Numbered from the stretch's first letter, positions 20,120-31,864 are shown. The stretch: 47,108 nt of DNA from Labrenzia sp. DG1229 (GCF_000521215.1 NZ_KI928916.1:47737-94844), one strand, 5' to 3'. Numbers and translations: made by a program. Notes: generated from the sequence alone by a model not told the origin.

Positions 20120-21442
20120 TCAGAAGCTTTCCCTGATCCACTGGCCCACACGGGCCAGATAACCAGTTTGCCCGCCCCACCCCGATCGACGATTCTTGTG
20201 TTCGAACTGTTCGATCTGAGCGACTTGCGGATAAATCAAGAGGCCGACGGCGGCGGCAAAAGCCGGACCTTTGGCAGCCTCGGGAAGACCGGCAACGCCT
20301 AAAGGCCGGCCAAGACGGACGTTGCGCCCCAAAATGTGACGCGCAACCTCTCCAAGACCCGTGAGCTGACTGGCGCCCCCTGTCAGCACGATCTGCTTGC
20401 CGACCCGGCCTGCAAAGCCGGACGCGGTAAGGCGATCTCTTACGAGTTCAAGGATTTCTTCCACACGCGGACGGATGACCCTGGTCAGCGCCGAGCGGGG
20501 GATTTGATTTGGCAGATCGCCATCGCTTTCCAGCGGAGGGACCGTCAGCAGGTCCCTGTCGTCCGAACTGGATGCCAGCGGCGAGCCATAAAGTGTTTTC
20601 AAACGCTCTGCGTCCTGCAGGCGTGTTGCAAAAGCACGGGCAATATCTGTTGTCACATGATTGCCACCGACCGCAATCGCATCGAGGTGCACCATGTGAC
20701 CGTCAACAAAAACGGACAGTGTCGTGGTGCCGCCACCCATGTCTATGCAGGCAACACCCAGTTCGGCCTCGTCGTCGACCACGGTGGACAGACCGCTTGC
20801 AAACGGTGTGGCTACCATTGTCTCCACGTGCAGATGTCCCCGGTTGATGCACAGTTCGAGATTTCGAACCGGCGGGTTTTCAGCGGTCACGACCTGCATG
20901 TCGACACCGAGCTTGTGCCCCATCATGCCACGCGGATCGCGAATGCCCCGGCTGCCGTCCAGTGAATAGGAAATCGGCAGCGCGTGCGTGACAGCGCGCC
21001 CATCCGTAACCGAGTGGCTCGATCCGGCCGAGAGCACCCGTTGAATATCCGCTTCCGAAACGCTGTCGCCGGCAAGCGGCACATTGGCGCTGTAGATTTC
21101 ACTCTGCAGCCGTCCGCAGCTGATATTGGCGATCAGCGATTCAACCGTGACACCTGCCATGCGCTCCGCACTGTCGACTGCCATCCGGATCGCCTGCTCG
21201 GCTGCGTCCATATCGACGACGACACCGGACTTGATGCCGCGCGAGCGCTGATAGCCATAGCCGAGGACTTCAACCTTGTGCGACCGGCTCGACAGGATAG
21301 AATTATCTTCCTGCGGCACCAGTTTTGCGATCAGGCAGCAGATCTTGGTCGACCCCACATCGAGAACCGACATGATGACGGAGCGTCTGCTCGGCAATGG
21401 CCGCATCTTGGGCAGATAAAGGTTCTTGTCGGAGCGGCTCAT
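20120..21442 (-). CDS. ftsA: Cell division protein FtsA
   Basis: Actin-like ATPase that tethers FtsZ to the membrane and recruits the divisome. The 440 residues show the nucleotide-binding motifs [15 protein letters not shown] near residue 30, [14 protein letters not shown] in the middle and [12 protein letters not shown] near 355. The C-terminal amphipathic helix [14 protein letters not shown] is the membrane-targeting tail. Its ATG overlaps the ftsQ stop in ATGA (21439-21442), with AGGAG just before, so the two are translationally coupled. It is followed by ftsZ after a 115-base spacer. Confidence 0.96.
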   Translation of the reverse strand: MSRSDKNLYLPKMRPLPSRRSVIMSVLDVGSTKICCLIAKLVPQEDNSILSSRSHKVEVLGYGYQRSRGIKSGVVVDMDAAEQAIRMAVDSAERMAGVTVESLIANISCGRLQSEIYSANVPLAGDSVSEADIQRVLSAGSSHSVTDGRAVTHALPISYSLDGSRGIRDPRGMMGHKLGVDMQVVTAENPPVRNLELCINRGHLHVETMVATPFASGLSTVVDDEAELGVACIDMGGGTTTLSVFVDGHMVHLDAIAVGGNHVTTDIARAFATRLQDAERLKTLYGSPLASSSDDRDLLTVPPLESDGDLPNQIPRSALTRVIRPRVEEILELVRDRLTASGFAGRVGKQIVLTGGASQLTGLGEVARHILGRNVRLGRPLGVAGLPEAAKGPAFAAAVGLLIYPQVAQIEQFEHKNRRSGWGGQTGYLARVGQWIRESF

Positions 21443-22353
21443 GTGTCCTGCTCCTTCTTGCCCGACCGGTTACGGCCTCCGGTCATGATCTTGCGCTGCT
21501 CTGCAGCCTCGTCGGACAGGCGCACGGTAACCCTGTCCGCCAGTCGCATGTCGATGGCAACGATATCTCTCGACAACAAACCGCTGTCCTCGTCCATCTC
21601 CACGAGATCCGTGAGGGCTGCATTAATGTTTTGTTCCGGAAGACGCACAGAAATTCCATTTTCAAGCTGTAAATCCCAGCGCCGGTTGCTGACCAGAAAC
21701 GCAGCCCGCACCCGCGGACGCAGTTCAGGGACTTTTTCCAGAGCCGCATTGATCTCCGCCGCACGGCGTTGTGCACCGTGATTGACAACGAGCAGCAGGT
21801 TGGCGTAGCGCCCGTCGACATCGTCGGTAATCACATCGCCGGCTTCATTTACAATTGAAACCAGGTCGCCGCGCTGCCAAAGCGCATATGGTATCCGCTC
21901 TTCGATCTTGATCTGCAGCGTGCTCGGATAAAGTTTCATCACCGAGGCGCTCTTGACCCAGGCCATCTCGTTCAACCGCTTGCGCGCGCCGGGCGCATCA
22001 AACAGGGCAAGCGACGTGCCTTCGTGAATCTCGAGTGCCTCAAGGATCTGGAATTCATTGATTTCACGCTGACCGGAAAGTTTAACGGCCTCGATGCCGA
22101 AGCCAGCTGCCGACAGCAGCGCATCGGAGACGATCCGGCCATGGCCGCCTATGACTATTCCATAACCAATCGTTAAGGTTAAGAAACCGAGGGCTGCCGC
22201 AGACCCCGTCCAGCGCGGAAGATGCGCAAGGCGTCCGGCCGAGCGCCAGACCGGCTGCCGGTGCAAACGCGAAACACCACGCCCGCGCGGAGCCAGCTCG
22301 GCCTCCAGCGGTGTCAATGCTTCCCTTTTCCATTTGCGACCTAGCGACAGCAA
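21439..22353 (-). CDS. ftsQ: Cell division protein FtsQ (TTG start)
   Basis: Bitopic inner-membrane divisome protein linking cytoplasmic and periplasmic division proteins. The 304 residues have a basic cytoplasmic tail of about 50 residues, one membrane span ([19 protein letters not shown], about 53-71), a POTRA domain ([20 protein letters not shown] through [20 protein letters not shown]) and the FtsQ beta domain. Start is a TTG at 22353 placed 6 bases after GAGGA and inside the end of ddlB (13-base overlap); no ATG or GTG nearby would keep the N-terminal region. Its stop overlaps ftsA. Confidence 0.93.
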   Translation of the reverse strand: MLSLGRKWKREALTPLEAELAPRGRGVSRLHRQPVWRSAGRLAHLPRWTGSAAALGFLTLTIGYGIVIGGHGRIVSDALLSAAGFGIEAVKLSGQREINEFQILEALEIHEGTSLALFDAPGARKRLNEMAWVKSASVMKLYPSTLQIKIEERIPYALWQRGDLVSIVNEAGDVITDDVDGRYANLLLVVNHGAQRRAAEINAALEKVPELRPRVRAAFLVSNRRWDLQLENGISVRLPEQNINAALTDLVEMDEDSGLLSRDIVAIDMRLADRVTVRLSDEAAEQRKIMTGGRNRSGKKEQDT

Positions 22354-23267
22354 CTTGCGTCCTCAACCATCCAACTGACCAGATCCTTGAAACTCATCCC
22401 CTTATGAGCCGCCATTTCCGGCACAAGAGAGGTTGGCGTCATGCCTGGCTGCGTGTTCACTTCAAGGCAAATCAGTTCACCGGTTCCGTCTTCGCGCTCG
22501 TCGAATCGGAAGTCGGCCCGGGAAACGCCACGGCATCCCAAAGCCTGATGCGCCTTAACTGCTAGTGTCTCTATGGTTTGGTAAACAATCGGTGAAATTT
22601 TTGCAGGAAGAATGTGTTTTGAACCGCCTTCTACATATTTTGCGTCATAATCGTAGAAGGTGTGGCCCATAGGCACTATGTCGATCACCCCAAGAGGCCT
22701 GTCGTCCATCACGGCGCAGGTCAGCTCACGGCCATCGATGAACTTCTCGCACATCAGGACATCCGGGTAAGGCCAATCCGACCTGTGAAGCTCCTGGGGC
22801 GGAAACTCTTGATCTTGCTTGACAATCAGGACACCGAAGCTCGATCCCTCATTGATCGGTTTGAGCACGTAAGGCGGTCTCATGGGATGTTCGCGCTGGA
22901 TGTCGTGGCGATTCACGACGATGTCTTCCGTCACCGGGACACCGGCTGCCTGCAGAACCGGTTTGGCCTTCACCTTGTTCATGGCAAGGCTGGATGCCAT
23001 CACACCTGAGTGAGTGTAGGGAATGTTAAGAAACTCTAAAATTCCCTGGATGCAGCCGTCTTCACCGAACGGACCGTGCAACGCGTTAAACGCCACATCC
23101 GGTTTCAGCTTCTCGAGGACCGAGGAGACATTCCGGTTCACGTCAATGCGCGTCACCTTGTAACCGGATTCTTCGAGCGCATCGGCGCAATCCTTGCCGC
23201 TGCTCAGACTGACCGGCCGTTCATTGACCCAGCCGCCCATGAGAACCGCAACGTGTTTCTTGGTCAT
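22341..23267 (-). CDS. ddlB: D-alanine--D-alanine ligase
   Basis: Cytoplasmic ATP-grasp enzyme that makes the D-Ala-D-Ala dipeptide for the peptidoglycan stem. The 308 residues show the substrate loop [16 protein letters not shown] with the catalytic Glu16, [33 protein letters not shown] and the metal-binding end [20 protein letters not shown]. The ATG directly follows the murB stop (TAG-ATG), with GGGGAGG inside the murB end, so translation is coupled. It overlaps ftsQ at its 3' end. Confidence 0.96.
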   Translation of the reverse strand: MTKKHVAVLMGGWVNERPVSLSSGKDCADALEESGYKVTRIDVNRNVSSVLEKLKPDVAFNALHGPFGEDGCIQGILEFLNIPYTHSGVMASSLAMNKVKAKPVLQAAGVPVTEDIVVNRHDIQREHPMRPPYVLKPINEGSSFGVLIVKQDQEFPPQELHRSDWPYPDVLMCEKFIDGRELTCAVMDDRPLGVIDIVPMGHTFYDYDAKYVEGGSKHILPAKISPIVYQTIETLAVKAHQALGCRGVSRADFRFDEREDGTGELICLEVNTQPGMTPTSLVPEMAAHKGMSFKDLVSWMVEDASCCR

Positions 23268-24239
23268 CTACGCGACCTCCCCTTCCCGTCCCAGAAACGG
23301 TTCGACTGTTCCAGCGGCTCCGAATCGTCCAAGCCGCTTGATTTCCCATTCCAGACGGATGCCGCTGTGTTTCAAGACCCGTGCGCGCACGGTTTCGCCC
23401 AACATTTCAAGGTCATATCCGGTTGCTGCGCCGGTGTTGATCATGAAGTTGCAGTGCATTTCGGACATCTGCGCCCCGCCGACCTGCAGTCCGCGGCAGC
23501 CAGCTGCATCAACTTCCTTCCAGGCCGATGTTCCAGGAGGATTCTTGAAAGTTGAGCCACCCGTCTTTTCCCGGATCGGCTGAGCCTTCTCCCGGTGTGC
23601 GACCACGTCGGCCATTTCCTGCCTGATTGCCGTTTCGTCGTGCGGATTTCCCTCAAATGTCGCTGATGTGAAAATCAGATCCCTGGACGCAGAGGAATGT
23701 CTGTAGGCATATCCCATATCCGCGTTGGTCAGCACGTGCCTGTTCCCCTCCCGGTCCAGGGCTGTCAATTCCACCATGCGCTCGCAGGTTTCGGTCCCGT
23801 GCGCGCCTGCATTCATGCGCAGGGCGCCGCCGAGACCACCCGGAATTCCCGTGTAAAACGCAAAGCCGCCGAGTCCGGCCTTTGCTGCAGCCTCTGCAAA
23901 CCGTTTGTCCGGAACGGCCGCCCCCGCCCTGAGACGATTCCGGCCCAGATCCTCGATCGCCCCGAAGCCCTTGGCGCTCAGTCGTATGACGACACCTTCC
24001 AGGCCGCCGTCGCGGATCAGGAGATTCGATCCCAGCCCGACAGGCAGCACCGGGACATCACCAGGCAGTCTCCTGAGAAACGCAGCAAGGTCTTTTTCGT
24101 CGGCCGGCTGGAACATCAGTTGCGCCGGCCCGCCTGTTCGAAACCACGTAACGGCCGACAACGGCTGGTTCGCCGTAAGTCTGCCGCGCAGCCCTTCGCC
24201 AAGAGCCGGATACGCTTCCAGAAGGTCGGGAAAGTCCAT
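23268..24239 (-). CDS. murB: UDP-N-acetylenolpyruvoylglucosamine reductase MurB
   Basis: FAD- and NADPH-dependent enzyme that reduces UDP-GlcNAc-enolpyruvate to UDP-MurNAc. The 323 residues carry the FAD-binding stretch [36 protein letters not shown], the [20 protein letters not shown] region, the catalytic Ser in [10 protein letters not shown], and a C-terminal Glu in [10 protein letters not shown]. It is the shorter alphaproteobacterial form. The ATG at 24239 is preferred over a TTG one codon earlier. It begins 11 bases after murC and abuts ddlB. Confidence 0.95.
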   Translation of the reverse strand: MDFPDLLEAYPALGEGLRGRLTANQPLSAVTWFRTGGPAQLMFQPADEKDLAAFLRRLPGDVPVLPVGLGSNLLIRDGGLEGVVIRLSAKGFGAIEDLGRNRLRAGAAVPDKRFAEAAAKAGLGGFAFYTGIPGGLGGALRMNAGAHGTETCERMVELTALDREGNRHVLTNADMGYAYRHSSASRDLIFTSATFEGNPHDETAIRQEMADVVAHREKAQPIREKTGGSTFKNPPGTSAWKEVDAAGCRGLQVGGAQMSEMHCNFMINTGAATGYDLEMLGETVRARVLKHSGIRLEWEIKRLGRFGAAGTVEPFLGREGEVA

Positions 24240-24250
24240 CAATCTCGGCC

Positions 24251-25651
24251 CTATTGCTCGTCAAGCTGTTTCGGCAGCGTATAGGCCCATTGCGTGATGT
24301 TGCCCGCCCCCAGAAAAATGACAAAATCCCCCGGTTCGGCCAGTTCCTTGATCAACGCAGGCAGTTCTTCCGGCCCGTCGATCGATTGCACCTGCCGGTG
24401 TCCCCTGGTCTTCATGCCAGAGACCAGATCCTTGTGGCTCGCACCTTCGATCGGCTGCTCGCCGGCCTCGTAGACCGGCGTGATGATGACCGTATCCGCG
24501 TCGTTGAAACAGTTGGAAAAGTCATCGAACAGACTATGAAGACGCGTGTATCGGTGTGGCTGCATCACCGCAATGACCTTGCCTGTGGTTGACTCGCGAG
24601 CGGCGTGAAGAACCGCCTTGATCTCCACCGGATGGTGAGCGTAATCATCGAAGATCTGCACGCCGTTGGCAGTGCCCGTATGCGTAAAGCGGCGTTTGAC
24701 GCCGCCGAAATCCGAAATACCTTTTTTCACGTCTTCCGGTCCGACCCCAAGTTGCGACGCCACCGCAATTGCCGCCGTCGCATTGGAAACGTTGTGAAGA
24801 CCTGGCATCGGAAGGACAAGATCTTTCAGTTCGACCACTTCATCCGTTCGGCGGTCCCGGATGGCAACCGAGAATTTGGACTTGCCACCATCCATCGATA
24901 CGTCTGTGAAACGCACATCTGCTTGCGGATTGGTGCCATATGTCACCACCCGTCGATCCTCGATCGTTCCGATCATGGTCTGAACCTCCGGATGATCCAG
25001 ACACATCACCGCAAATCCATAAAAGGGAACATTTTCAACAAATTGCCGGAAAGCAGCCTTTACGCCGTCAAAGTCGCCATAGTGATCGAGGTGTTCCGGA
25101 TCAATATTGGTGACAATTGCAATATCGGCTGGAAGCTTGACGAAAGTTCCGTCGCTTTCATCTGCCTCGACTACCATCCAATCTCCGCCCCCCATTCGCG
25201 CGTTGGTGCCATATGCGTTGATGATGCCACCGTTGATAACGGTCGGGTCAAGACTTCCCGCATCAAGCAATGCCGCCACCATGGATGTCGTCGTCGTTTT
25301 GCCATGCGTGCCGCCAACTGCGATCGCCTGCTTGAAGCGCATCAGTTCAGCCAGCATTTCGGCGCGGCGTACGACAGGGATCAGTTTCTCGCGCGCGGCG
25401 ACGAGTTCGGGGTTGTCCTTCCTGATCGCGGAGGAAACCACCAGCACTTCCGCATCGCCGAGGTTTTCCGGCGCGTGCCCCACCGCGACCGAAATTCCGT
25501 GCGACCTCAGGCGCTGGACATTGGCGTTTTCGGCCATGTCGGACCCCTGGACCTGGTACCCGAGCGTTTTCAGCACTTCGGCGATGCCACTCATGCCGAT
25601 TCCGCCGATTCCGACGAAATGAACCGGTCCGATGTCGTGCGGCATTTTCAT
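24251..25651 (-). CDS. murC: UDP-N-acetylmuramate--L-alanine ligase MurC
   Basis: Mur ligase that adds the first residue (L-Ala) to UDP-MurNAc. The 466 residues show the N-terminal UDP-binding loop [16 protein letters not shown], the ATP loop [17 protein letters not shown] (about 112-128), the EADESDGTF metal site, and [20 protein letters not shown] in the C-terminal domain. The ATG overlaps the murG stop in ATGA (25648-25651), with GGAG before it. Confidence 0.97.
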   Translation of the reverse strand: MKMPHDIGPVHFVGIGGIGMSGIAEVLKTLGYQVQGSDMAENANVQRLRSHGISVAVGHAPENLGDAEVLVVSSAIRKDNPELVAAREKLIPVVRRAEMLAELMRFKQAIAVGGTHGKTTTTSMVAALLDAGSLDPTVINGGIINAYGTNARMGGGDWMVVEADESDGTFVKLPADIAIVTNIDPEHLDHYGDFDGVKAAFRQFVENVPFYGFAVMCLDHPEVQTMIGTIEDRRVVTYGTNPQADVRFTDVSMDGGKSKFSVAIRDRRTDEVVELKDLVLPMPGLHNVSNATAAIAVASQLGVGPEDVKKGISDFGGVKRRFTHTGTANGVQIFDDYAHHPVEIKAVLHAARESTTGKVIAVMQPHRYTRLHSLFDDFSNCFNDADTVIITPVYEAGEQPIEGASHKDLVSGMKTRGHRQVQSIDGPEELPALIKELAEPGDFVIFLGAGNITQWAYTLPKQLDEQ

Positions 25652-26754
25652 GGCCGTTCTCCTTGGTTGTCTGCGACCTGTTCGACAAGGTCTGCGAGGC
25701 GCTTGACGGCATCCGGCCTGGCAACGCTGATTGCGTTTTCCGCGGCCTTTGCCAGCAAGTCCGGCGCATTCATCAATCGGGTGATTTCGTCGGCCAACCT
25801 TGCCGGGTCAAGATCCGCCTGGCGTATCGGCCACGCACCACCTGCCGCTTCCAGAACCTTCGCATTTGCAGCCTGATCCTGGTCGATTGCTCCAGGAAGG
25901 GGTACGAGAAGTGATGGCCGTCCAAGGACACTGAGTTCGCTTACTGACGAAGCCCCGGAACGGCAGACAACGAGATGAGACTGAGCAATCCGGCTCGGCA
26001 TGTCTTTGAAAAAAGAAGCGCACTCAGCCTTGATTCCCGACGCGTCATAGGCCGACTTGACGCGTTCCAGGTCTTCCGCGCGGCATTGCTGTACAACAGT
26101 CAGCCGGCTTCGAACCTCATTCGGCAGCAGTTCCATTGCCGGCGGCAGGAGGTCGGAAAAAAAACGTGCTCCCTGTGACCCGCCGAAGACCAGAAGATTG
26201 AATTCTCCACCTTCAACTGGCACAGCATAGGGCTGACCGGCAGCTTCCAGAACGGCATCGCGGACCGGGTTACCGGTTTCCACCTGCTTGGCGGCAAGGT
26301 CTGAAGGCAGGTTTTCCAGCGGTATGCTGGTTGCTATTGCGGTGACACCCTTGGCCAGCATCTTGTTTGCCCGGCCCATGACGCCATTGGCCTCATGCAG
26401 GATAGACGGCGTTCCCGTCAGGCGCGCGGCGTACATCGGCGGGAAAGTCGGATAACCACCGAAGCCGGCAACGACACTGGGTTTCAAGGATTTTATCACT
26501 GCTCTTGCCTGGAGCGTGCCCAGGAACAGATTCAGACCGGTCCTTGCCAGCGAAATCGGATTGCGCCCCCGGATGGTTTCGGATGCGATGATATGAACCT
26601 TGCGGGCGGGAAAGGCGGTACCGTACTTGTCCGCCCGTTCGTCAGTCGCAAGCTCGACAATCCAGCCGCGTCTTTCGAGCTCGGATGCAAGCGCTTGTGC
26701 GGGAAACAAGTGGCCGCCTGTACCGCCGGCTGTCAATAATACTGTTTTGCTCAT
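25648..26754 (-). CDS. murG: Lipid II synthase MurG
   Basis: Membrane-associated GT-B glycosyltransferase that adds GlcNAc to lipid I on the inner leaflet, giving lipid II. The 368 residues show the N-terminal [12 protein letters not shown] loop, [28 protein letters not shown] and the C-terminal UDP-GlcNAc site [20 protein letters not shown]. The ATG at 26754 gives the usual N-terminus [15 protein letters not shown] at 26766, four codons earlier and preceded by AAGG, is an alternative. It lies 19 bases after ftsW and overlaps murC by 4. Confidence 0.95.
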   Translation of the reverse strand: MSKTVLLTAGGTGGHLFPAQALASELERRGWIVELATDERADKYGTAFPARKVHIIASETIRGRNPISLARTGLNLFLGTLQARAVIKSLKPSVVAGFGGYPTFPPMYAARLTGTPSILHEANGVMGRANKMLAKGVTAIATSIPLENLPSDLAAKQVETGNPVRDAVLEAAGQPYAVPVEGGEFNLLVFGGSQGARFFSDLLPPAMELLPNEVRSRLTVVQQCRAEDLERVKSAYDASGIKAECASFFKDMPSRIAQSHLVVCRSGASSVSELSVLGRPSLLVPLPGAIDQDQAANAKVLEAAGGAWPIRQADLDPARLADEITRLMNAPDLLAKAAENAISVARPDAVKRLADLVEQVADNQGERP

Positions 26755-26773
26755 GCTATCCGGCAACGCTGCC

Positions 26774-27931
26774 TTACATCAAAGAAGAAGGTGAAAGCCG
26801 GCTCACCGTTACCGTTTCCGCTCTGGAAGGCTGGGGTTTTCTGCGTGTCAAGGCAAGGATGGCGCCGGCGGTCATTGCGGAAGACAACAACGACGACCCA
26901 CCATAGGAAATGAACGGCAAAGTCATACCTTTGGAAGGCATAAGATGCAGGTTCACGGCAAGATTGATTGTGGCCTGCAAGCCGAACAGAACCACAAGCC
27001 CGGCCGTCGCAAGGCGGCTGAATGCATCCTGGTCCCGGCCTGCATGGTTGAGCCCGCGAAGCACAATGAAGGCGAAGATTGAAACCAGCACGAGGCAGAT
27101 GACAACTCCGAATTCCTCGCCGACAACAGCAAAGATGAAATCGGTATGGCTGTCCGGCAAAATTCGTTTGACGGTGCCTTCTCCGGGTCCGCGACCGAAC
27201 CAGCCGCCTGCAAGAAAGGAATCCATTGCGGTATCGACCTGGAAAGTGTCGCCCGAACTCGGATCAAGAAACCTGTCCACACGATTGGTCACATGCGGCA
27301 GGAAAGCGTAAGCCGCCAAAAGACCCAAGATGCCGATCAGCCCAAGCGCAACGATGATCAGCCAAGAGATGCCGTTCAGGAAGAAAAGCCCGGCCCAAAC
27401 GAGACCAAGCAGCATTGTCTGTCCGAAATCCGGCTGGGCAATCAGCAGAGCCGCGCAAACGGCGAAAAGCACGAACGCAAACAGGACGCCTGGGACTTCA
27501 CGGCGACGACCGCTTTCTGAAAGCAGAAACGCGATCAGTACCACGAAGGCGGGTTTCAGGAATTCCGATGGCTGCAACGAGAATCCGGCAATGTAAATCC
27601 AGCGTCTGGCACCCTTGGCTTCAAATCCGAGAAACAGCGTCGCGACCAGCAGGACGAGTGAAACCACAAAGAGGATCAACGCCGCGCGCCGGACCAGGCG
27701 CGGTGGCATCAGCGAACCTGCCAGCATGACCGCAACAGCGGGAATCAGGAACAGCGCCTGGCGTTTCACGAAGAACAACGTTTCGAGACCAAGCCTTTCG
27801 GCAACCGGGGGACTGGCGGCAAAGGAAAGCACCACGCCACCGACCATCAGAAGACCGAACGCGGCGAGCAGATAGTGATCCACCGTCCAGAGCCATTCGG
27901 CAAACCGGCTGCGATCCGCCCGAGATACCAT
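26774..27931 (-). CDS. ftsW: Septal peptidoglycan polymerase FtsW (SEDS family)
   Basis: Polytopic membrane glycosyltransferase that polymerises lipid II at the septum with FtsI. The 385 residues contain about ten hydrophobic spans. Family motifs are GARRWIYIAGFSLQPSEFLK, AQPDFGQTMLL, the loop LPDSHTDFIFAVVGEE, whose HTD aspartate aligns with the catalytic Asp of SEDS proteins, and MPSKGMTLPFISYGGSSLL near the C-terminus. AGGAGGT before the ATG is one of the strongest ribosome binding sites in the cluster. It sits between murD and murG. Confidence 0.96.
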   Translation of the reverse strand: MVSRADRSRFAEWLWTVDHYLLAAFGLLMVGGVVLSFAASPPVAERLGLETLFFVKRQALFLIPAVAVMLAGSLMPPRLVRRAALILFVVSLVLLVATLFLGFEAKGARRWIYIAGFSLQPSEFLKPAFVVLIAFLLSESGRRREVPGVLFAFVLFAVCAALLIAQPDFGQTMLLGLVWAGLFFLNGISWLIIVALGLIGILGLLAAYAFLPHVTNRVDRFLDPSSGDTFQVDTAMDSFLAGGWFGRGPGEGTVKRILPDSHTDFIFAVVGEEFGVVICLVLVSIFAFIVLRGLNHAGRDQDAFSRLATAGLVVLFGLQATINLAVNLHLMPSKGMTLPFISYGGSSLLSSAMTAGAILALTRRKPQPSRAETVTVSRLSPSSLM

Positions 27932-27958
27932 TACGCCACCTCCTGAGTGTTACCAGCA

Positions 27959-29332
27959 TCAGGCAAGGCACGCACCGGCATCTACAAAAGCAGCGCCCCG
28001 CAGTTCAAAATTCGAATATTGATCGAAGCTCGCACAGGCCGGTGAAAGCAGGATCGCAATTTCATCCGCACCATCTTCTGCAGCCTCCCCGGCGGCATCG
28101 ATCACCGCCTCGGGCAGCGTGCCGCTGATCTTGAACGGGACGCGGCCTTCCAGCGTCTTCGCGAACGCTTCCGCTGCTTCCCCGATCAAAAAGGTCTTCG
28201 CGATCTTCGGGAAATACTCGTCTAGCACTGAAATCCCGCCTGCCTTTGCACGGCCGCCGGCGATCCAGTAAATCCTGTCGAAACTGGACAAGGCGCGGCC
28301 GGCGGCCTCCGCATTTGTCGCCTTCGAATCGTTGACGAACAGGACCCGTCCACGTTTTGCGACGATTTCCATGCGGTGATGAAGGCCAGGGAATGTCTTC
28401 ATGGCCTCAGCTATCCTGTCAGCCGGCAGTTCCAGTGCCCTGAGCGTCGCAAAGGCAGCGGCTGCATTTTGACCATTGTGATCACCGCGCAGACTGTCGA
28501 CGCCACCCAGCAATGCGACTTCGGACTGACTGCCGTTGTGTGCTTCGTAAAGCCTGCCATAACGGGCATAGATCCCGCTGGTCAATTCCCGCTCTCCGGC
28601 AATCCTGCAAACGGGCTTGTGCGCCAGTTCAAGTCGATCGGCGATCGCGGATGACAGCCCGTCATCGACACCGACGACAGCCACCCTGGAACCCGCAACA
28701 AGCCGTTCCTTGATTGCAGCGTAATTTTCCATCGTGCCGTGCCGGTCAAGGTGATCGGGTGACAGGTTCATGTGGATCCCGACGCTCGGGTCGAGCGTTG
28801 GTGCCAGGTCGATCTGGTAGGAGGAGCACTCTACAACGTAGTGGCGCCCTGGCTGCAAGGGCTCAAGATCGAGAACCGGTGTGCCGATGTTGCCACCGAC
28901 CTGAACATCCAGACCGAGCTCCTTCAACAGATGCGCGACAAGCGCGGTCGTCGTCGACTTGCCGTTGGTGCCGGTAATTGCGATCAGCGGCGCATTTGCA
29001 CATTGCTTGCGCCGCTCGCGGCAGAACAGTTCGACATCACCGACAATCTCAACAGCGGCATCGCGGGCAAGATCCACGGTCCAATGGGGAATCGGATTTG
29101 TCAGCGGGACACCGGGAGCAAGCACTAGCGCCTCAACGCCGTCCCAGTCCAGAGTGCGAAGATCCAGCGTTGTCAGCCCTTCGGAGGCTGCCTGCTGAAC
29201 GCGCGCATCATTGTCGTCGCAACACACCACATCCGCACCACCCGCTTTCAAGGCACGGGCAGTCGCCAGTCCGGAGCCCCCGAGCCCGAACAATGCGACC
29301 TTTCTGCCTTCAAATGTGGTGATGGGTATCAT
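27959..29332 (-). CDS. murD: UDP-N-acetylmuramoylalanine--D-glutamate ligase MurD
   Basis: Mur ligase that adds D-Glu to UDP-MurNAc-L-Ala. The 457 residues show the N-terminal loop [17 protein letters not shown], the ATP loop [38 protein letters not shown], the [16 protein letters not shown] motif and [12 protein letters not shown] in the C-terminal domain. The ATG at 29332 has GAGG 8 bases upstream and follows the mraY stop by 5 bases; a longer frame to 29425 overlaps mraY and is not supported. Confidence 0.96.
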   Translation of the reverse strand: MIPITTFEGRKVALFGLGGSGLATARALKAGGADVVCCDDNDARVQQAASEGLTTLDLRTLDWDGVEALVLAPGVPLTNPIPHWTVDLARDAAVEIVGDVELFCRERRKQCANAPLIAITGTNGKSTTTALVAHLLKELGLDVQVGGNIGTPVLDLEPLQPGRHYVVECSSYQIDLAPTLDPSVGIHMNLSPDHLDRHGTMENYAAIKERLVAGSRVAVVGVDDGLSSAIADRLELAHKPVCRIAGERELTSGIYARYGRLYEAHNGSQSEVALLGGVDSLRGDHNGQNAAAAFATLRALELPADRIAEAMKTFPGLHHRMEIVAKRGRVLFVNDSKATNAEAAGRALSSFDRIYWIAGGRAKAGGISVLDEYFPKIAKTFLIGEAAEAFAKTLEGRVPFKISGTLPEAVIDAAGEAAEDGADEIAILLSPACASFDQYSNFELRGAAFVDAGACLA

Positions 29333-29337
29333 TCGCA

Positions 29338-30423
29338 CTACCTCAGCTTGAGTGTGGCAAGCCCGACCAGGGCGAGAACAACTGCGATTATCCAGAACCG
29401 GATCACGACCTGGCTTTCCGTCCACCCCATGATTTCAAAATGGTGATGGATCGGCGCCATCCGGAAGACCCGTTTGCCGGTCAGCTTGAACGAAATCACC
29501 TGCACGATGACCGACACCGCCTCCAGAACAAACAGACCACCGATGATCGCCAGAACGATTTCATGTTTCGTCGCGACCGCGATAGCGCCGATCATGCCCC
29601 CCAGCGCCAGGGACCCGGTATCACCCATGAAGATGGCGGCCGGCGGTGCATTGAACCACAGAAACCCGAGACCCGCCCCGATCACTGCTCCGCAAATGAC
29701 GGCAAGTTCACCGGTTCCCGAAACATGATGGATCTGAAGGTAGCTCGCAAAAACTGCGTTGCCGGACAGGTAGGCAATCAGACCGAAGGATGCACAGGCG
29801 ATCATCACCGGGACGATCGCCAGACCGTCGAGTCCGTCGGTCAGGTTTACAGCATTGCCTGCACCCACCATTACGAAAGCCGCAAACGGAATGAAGACCA
29901 ATCCGAGGTTGAGCGTGAAATCCTTCAGAAACGGAAACGTGATCGCCTCTGAAAACTCCGACGTGTCCAGGACAGTCACCACGAAAGCAGCCGCAGCAGC
30001 GATCAGGAATTCAAGGCCCAGACGTGCCTTGCCGCCGAAACCCTTGTGCGACGATTTGGAGACCTTCAGGTAATCGTCGTAAAAACCGATGCCACCAAAA
30101 CCGAGGGTCACTCCTATGACGACCCACACATAGGGATTGGACAGGTCCGACCACAAAAGCGCTGCAACCAGCGCTCCGGAAAGGATCATCAGCCCTCCCA
30201 TGGTCGGGGTGCCCTTCTTGTTTAGAAGATGGCTTTCCGGTCCGTCGGCCCTGATCGGCTGACCGTGCCCTTGCCGGATCCTAAGGCTTGAAATGATCTT
30301 CGGACCGAACAGGAAGACGAAAAAGAGCGCCGTCATGATGGCGCCACCGGTCCGGAACGTGATGTATCTGAACACGTTCAGCGCGGAAATCTGATCAGCG
30401 AACTGCCCCAAAAAATAAAACAT
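29338..30423 (-). CDS. mraY: Phospho-N-acetylmuramoyl-pentapeptide transferase MraY
   Basis: Integral membrane enzyme that transfers phospho-MurNAc-pentapeptide to undecaprenyl phosphate, making lipid I. The 361 residues have about ten membrane spans and the family signatures KKGTPTMGG, the acidic [43 protein letters not shown] and the C-terminal [21 protein letters not shown] precedes the ATG, 10 bases after murF. Length is standard. Confidence 0.97.
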   Translation of the reverse strand: MFYFLGQFADQISALNVFRYITFRTGGAIMTALFFVFLFGPKIISSLRIRQGHGQPIRADGPESHLLNKKGTPTMGGLMILSGALVAALLWSDLSNPYVWVVIGVTLGFGGIGFYDDYLKVSKSSHKGFGGKARLGLEFLIAAAAAFVVTVLDTSEFSEAITFPFLKDFTLNLGLVFIPFAAFVMVGAGNAVNLTDGLDGLAIVPVMIACASFGLIAYLSGNAVFASYLQIHHVSGTGELAVICGAVIGAGLGFLWFNAPPAAIFMGDTGSLALGGMIGAIAVATKHEIVLAIIGGLFVLEAVSVIVQVISFKLTGKRVFRMAPIHHHFEIMGWTESQVVIRFWIIAVVLALVGLATLKLR

Positions 30424-30433
30424 CAGCTATCCT

Positions 30434-31864
30434 TTATGCCGCCGCGGTGTCATCCGCGGGCGGGTATTCCTTTTTCAGGGCTTCGACAAGCGGTCCCATG
30501 CGAGTTCCGAGCGATCCCTTGATCATAACGACATCGCCGGGACGCGCGTCTCTCAAAATGGCGTCTTCCAGACCTTTTGCATCTTCGGCATAGTGCACGC
30601 GCAATTCATGCGGGAGCTGTGCCCAGAGCGTATGCATGTGCGCGCCGGCGCAATAGACACCGTCGATGCCGGCATCGGTAATGGGTCCAAGCAGGCCTGC
30701 ATGCAAACGATCGGCATCAACGCCAAGCTCGCGCATATCCCCAAGAACGGCAATCCGGCGTCCCGGGCGGGAAACAGGTGTCTCACCCAGCACCGCGAGC
30801 GCAGCGCGCATCGAGGCAGGATTGGCGTTGTAGCTCTCGTCGATCAGCGTGATTTCACCGGTGTCTATCTTCAGATGGCTAACTTCGCCGCGTCCTCTCG
30901 GAGCACGCATTGAATCCAGCGCAAGACCCGCTTTCGCAAGGTCGGCACCGACATCCTGGACCACTGTCAGGACCGCCAGACTGTTCTTGATGTGATGCTT
31001 GCCGGGTGCGCCGATCTTGTAGGTGATTTCCGTACCGGCGATTGAGGCGTCAACACTGGATCCACCGGCATAACCCACGACATTCTCCGTATGGCTGTCA
31101 GCACCGGGGTCTTCACCGAAGGTCTGGACATGGGAAACGCCCGCAGCGGCCGCAAGAAATCGCAGGAGATCGTACTGCCGATTGTCCTTGTTCAGGATGG
31201 CAATTCCACCCGGTTCCAAACCGTCGAATATCTCTGCCTTCGCCTGCGCGATTTTCTCGACCGACTCGAAGTACTCCAGATGCACCGCCTGAACGGTCGT
31301 AATGATCACCACATGCGGCCGAACCATCCTGACCAACGGAGTTATTTCACCGGCATGGTTCATACCAATCTCAAAGACGCCAAATTCAGTATCTGCAGGC
31401 ATGCGAGCAAGTGTCAGCGGCACACCCCAATGGTTGTTGAATGACGCAACGGATGCATGCACTTTTCCGGATTGCTCGAGCGTCAGCCTGAGTGCTTCCT
31501 TGGTTCCGGTTTTCCCTACGGAACCGGTTACGGCGACAATCTTGGCATGTGAGCGTTCACGCGCCGCAATTCCGAGCTGACGCATTGCCTCAAGCGGATC
31601 GGAAACGACAAGGTAGCGACCGTCTTCCGGCAGGTCGGACAGCCGGCTTTCTGCAACAACTGCGAGCGCTGCTCCAGCTTCCAGAGCTGTCGCGACATAA
31701 TCGTGCCCATCAAGGCGGTCTCCCTTGATGGCGATAAATGCGTCGCCCTGCTCAAGCGACCGGCTGTCGATTGAGATCCCTGTGATGTCCTCGCCAACGT
31801 CCCCCTTGAGGCTGCCACCGGCAGCTTCGGCAAAGGATTCAAGTTTCCAAAGAGGGTCGCTCAT
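30434..31864 (-). CDS. murF: UDP-MurNAc-tripeptide--D-Ala-D-Ala ligase MurF
   Basis: Mur ligase that adds the D-Ala-D-Ala dipeptide made by DdlB, finishing the UDP-MurNAc pentapeptide. The 476 residues show the N-terminal GISIDSRSLEQGDAFIAIKG, the ATP loop VTGSVGKTGTKEALRLTL, SFNNHWGVPLTLARM, IGMNHAGEI and LIDESYNANPASMRAAL. The ATG overlaps the murE stop in ATGA (31861-31864), with AAGGAG ahead, so the two are coupled. Confidence 0.97.
   Translation of the reverse strand: MSDPLWKLESFAEAAGGSLKGDVGEDITGISIDSRSLEQGDAFIAIKGDRLDGHDYVATALEAGAALAVVAESRLSDLPEDGRYLVVSDPLEAMRQLGIAARERSHAKIVAVTGSVGKTGTKEALRLTLEQSGKVHASVASFNNHWGVPLTLARMPADTEFGVFEIGMNHAGEITPLVRMVRPHVVIITTVQAVHLEYFESVEKIAQAKAEIFDGLEPGGIAILNKDNRQYDLLRFLAAAAGVSHVQTFGEDPGADSHTENVVGYAGGSSVDASIAGTEITYKIGAPGKHHIKNSLAVLTVVQDVGADLAKAGLALDSMRAPRGRGEVSHLKIDTGEITLIDESYNANPASMRAALAVLGETPVSRPGRRIAVLGDMRELGVDADRLHAGLLGPITDAGIDGVYCAGAHMHTLWAQLPHELRVHYAEDAKGLEDAILRDARPGDVVMIKGSLGTRMGPLVEALKKEYPPADDTAAA

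Noticed and set aside
22173..22182. TTAAGGTTAA inside ftsQ as a CtrA site for ftsA
   Set aside because: The spacing between the two TTAA is 2, not 7; it is an ordinary part of the coding sequence.
24605..25876. A 423-codon plus-strand frame opposite murC and murG
   Set aside because: Antisense to intact Mur genes with no start signal or domain.
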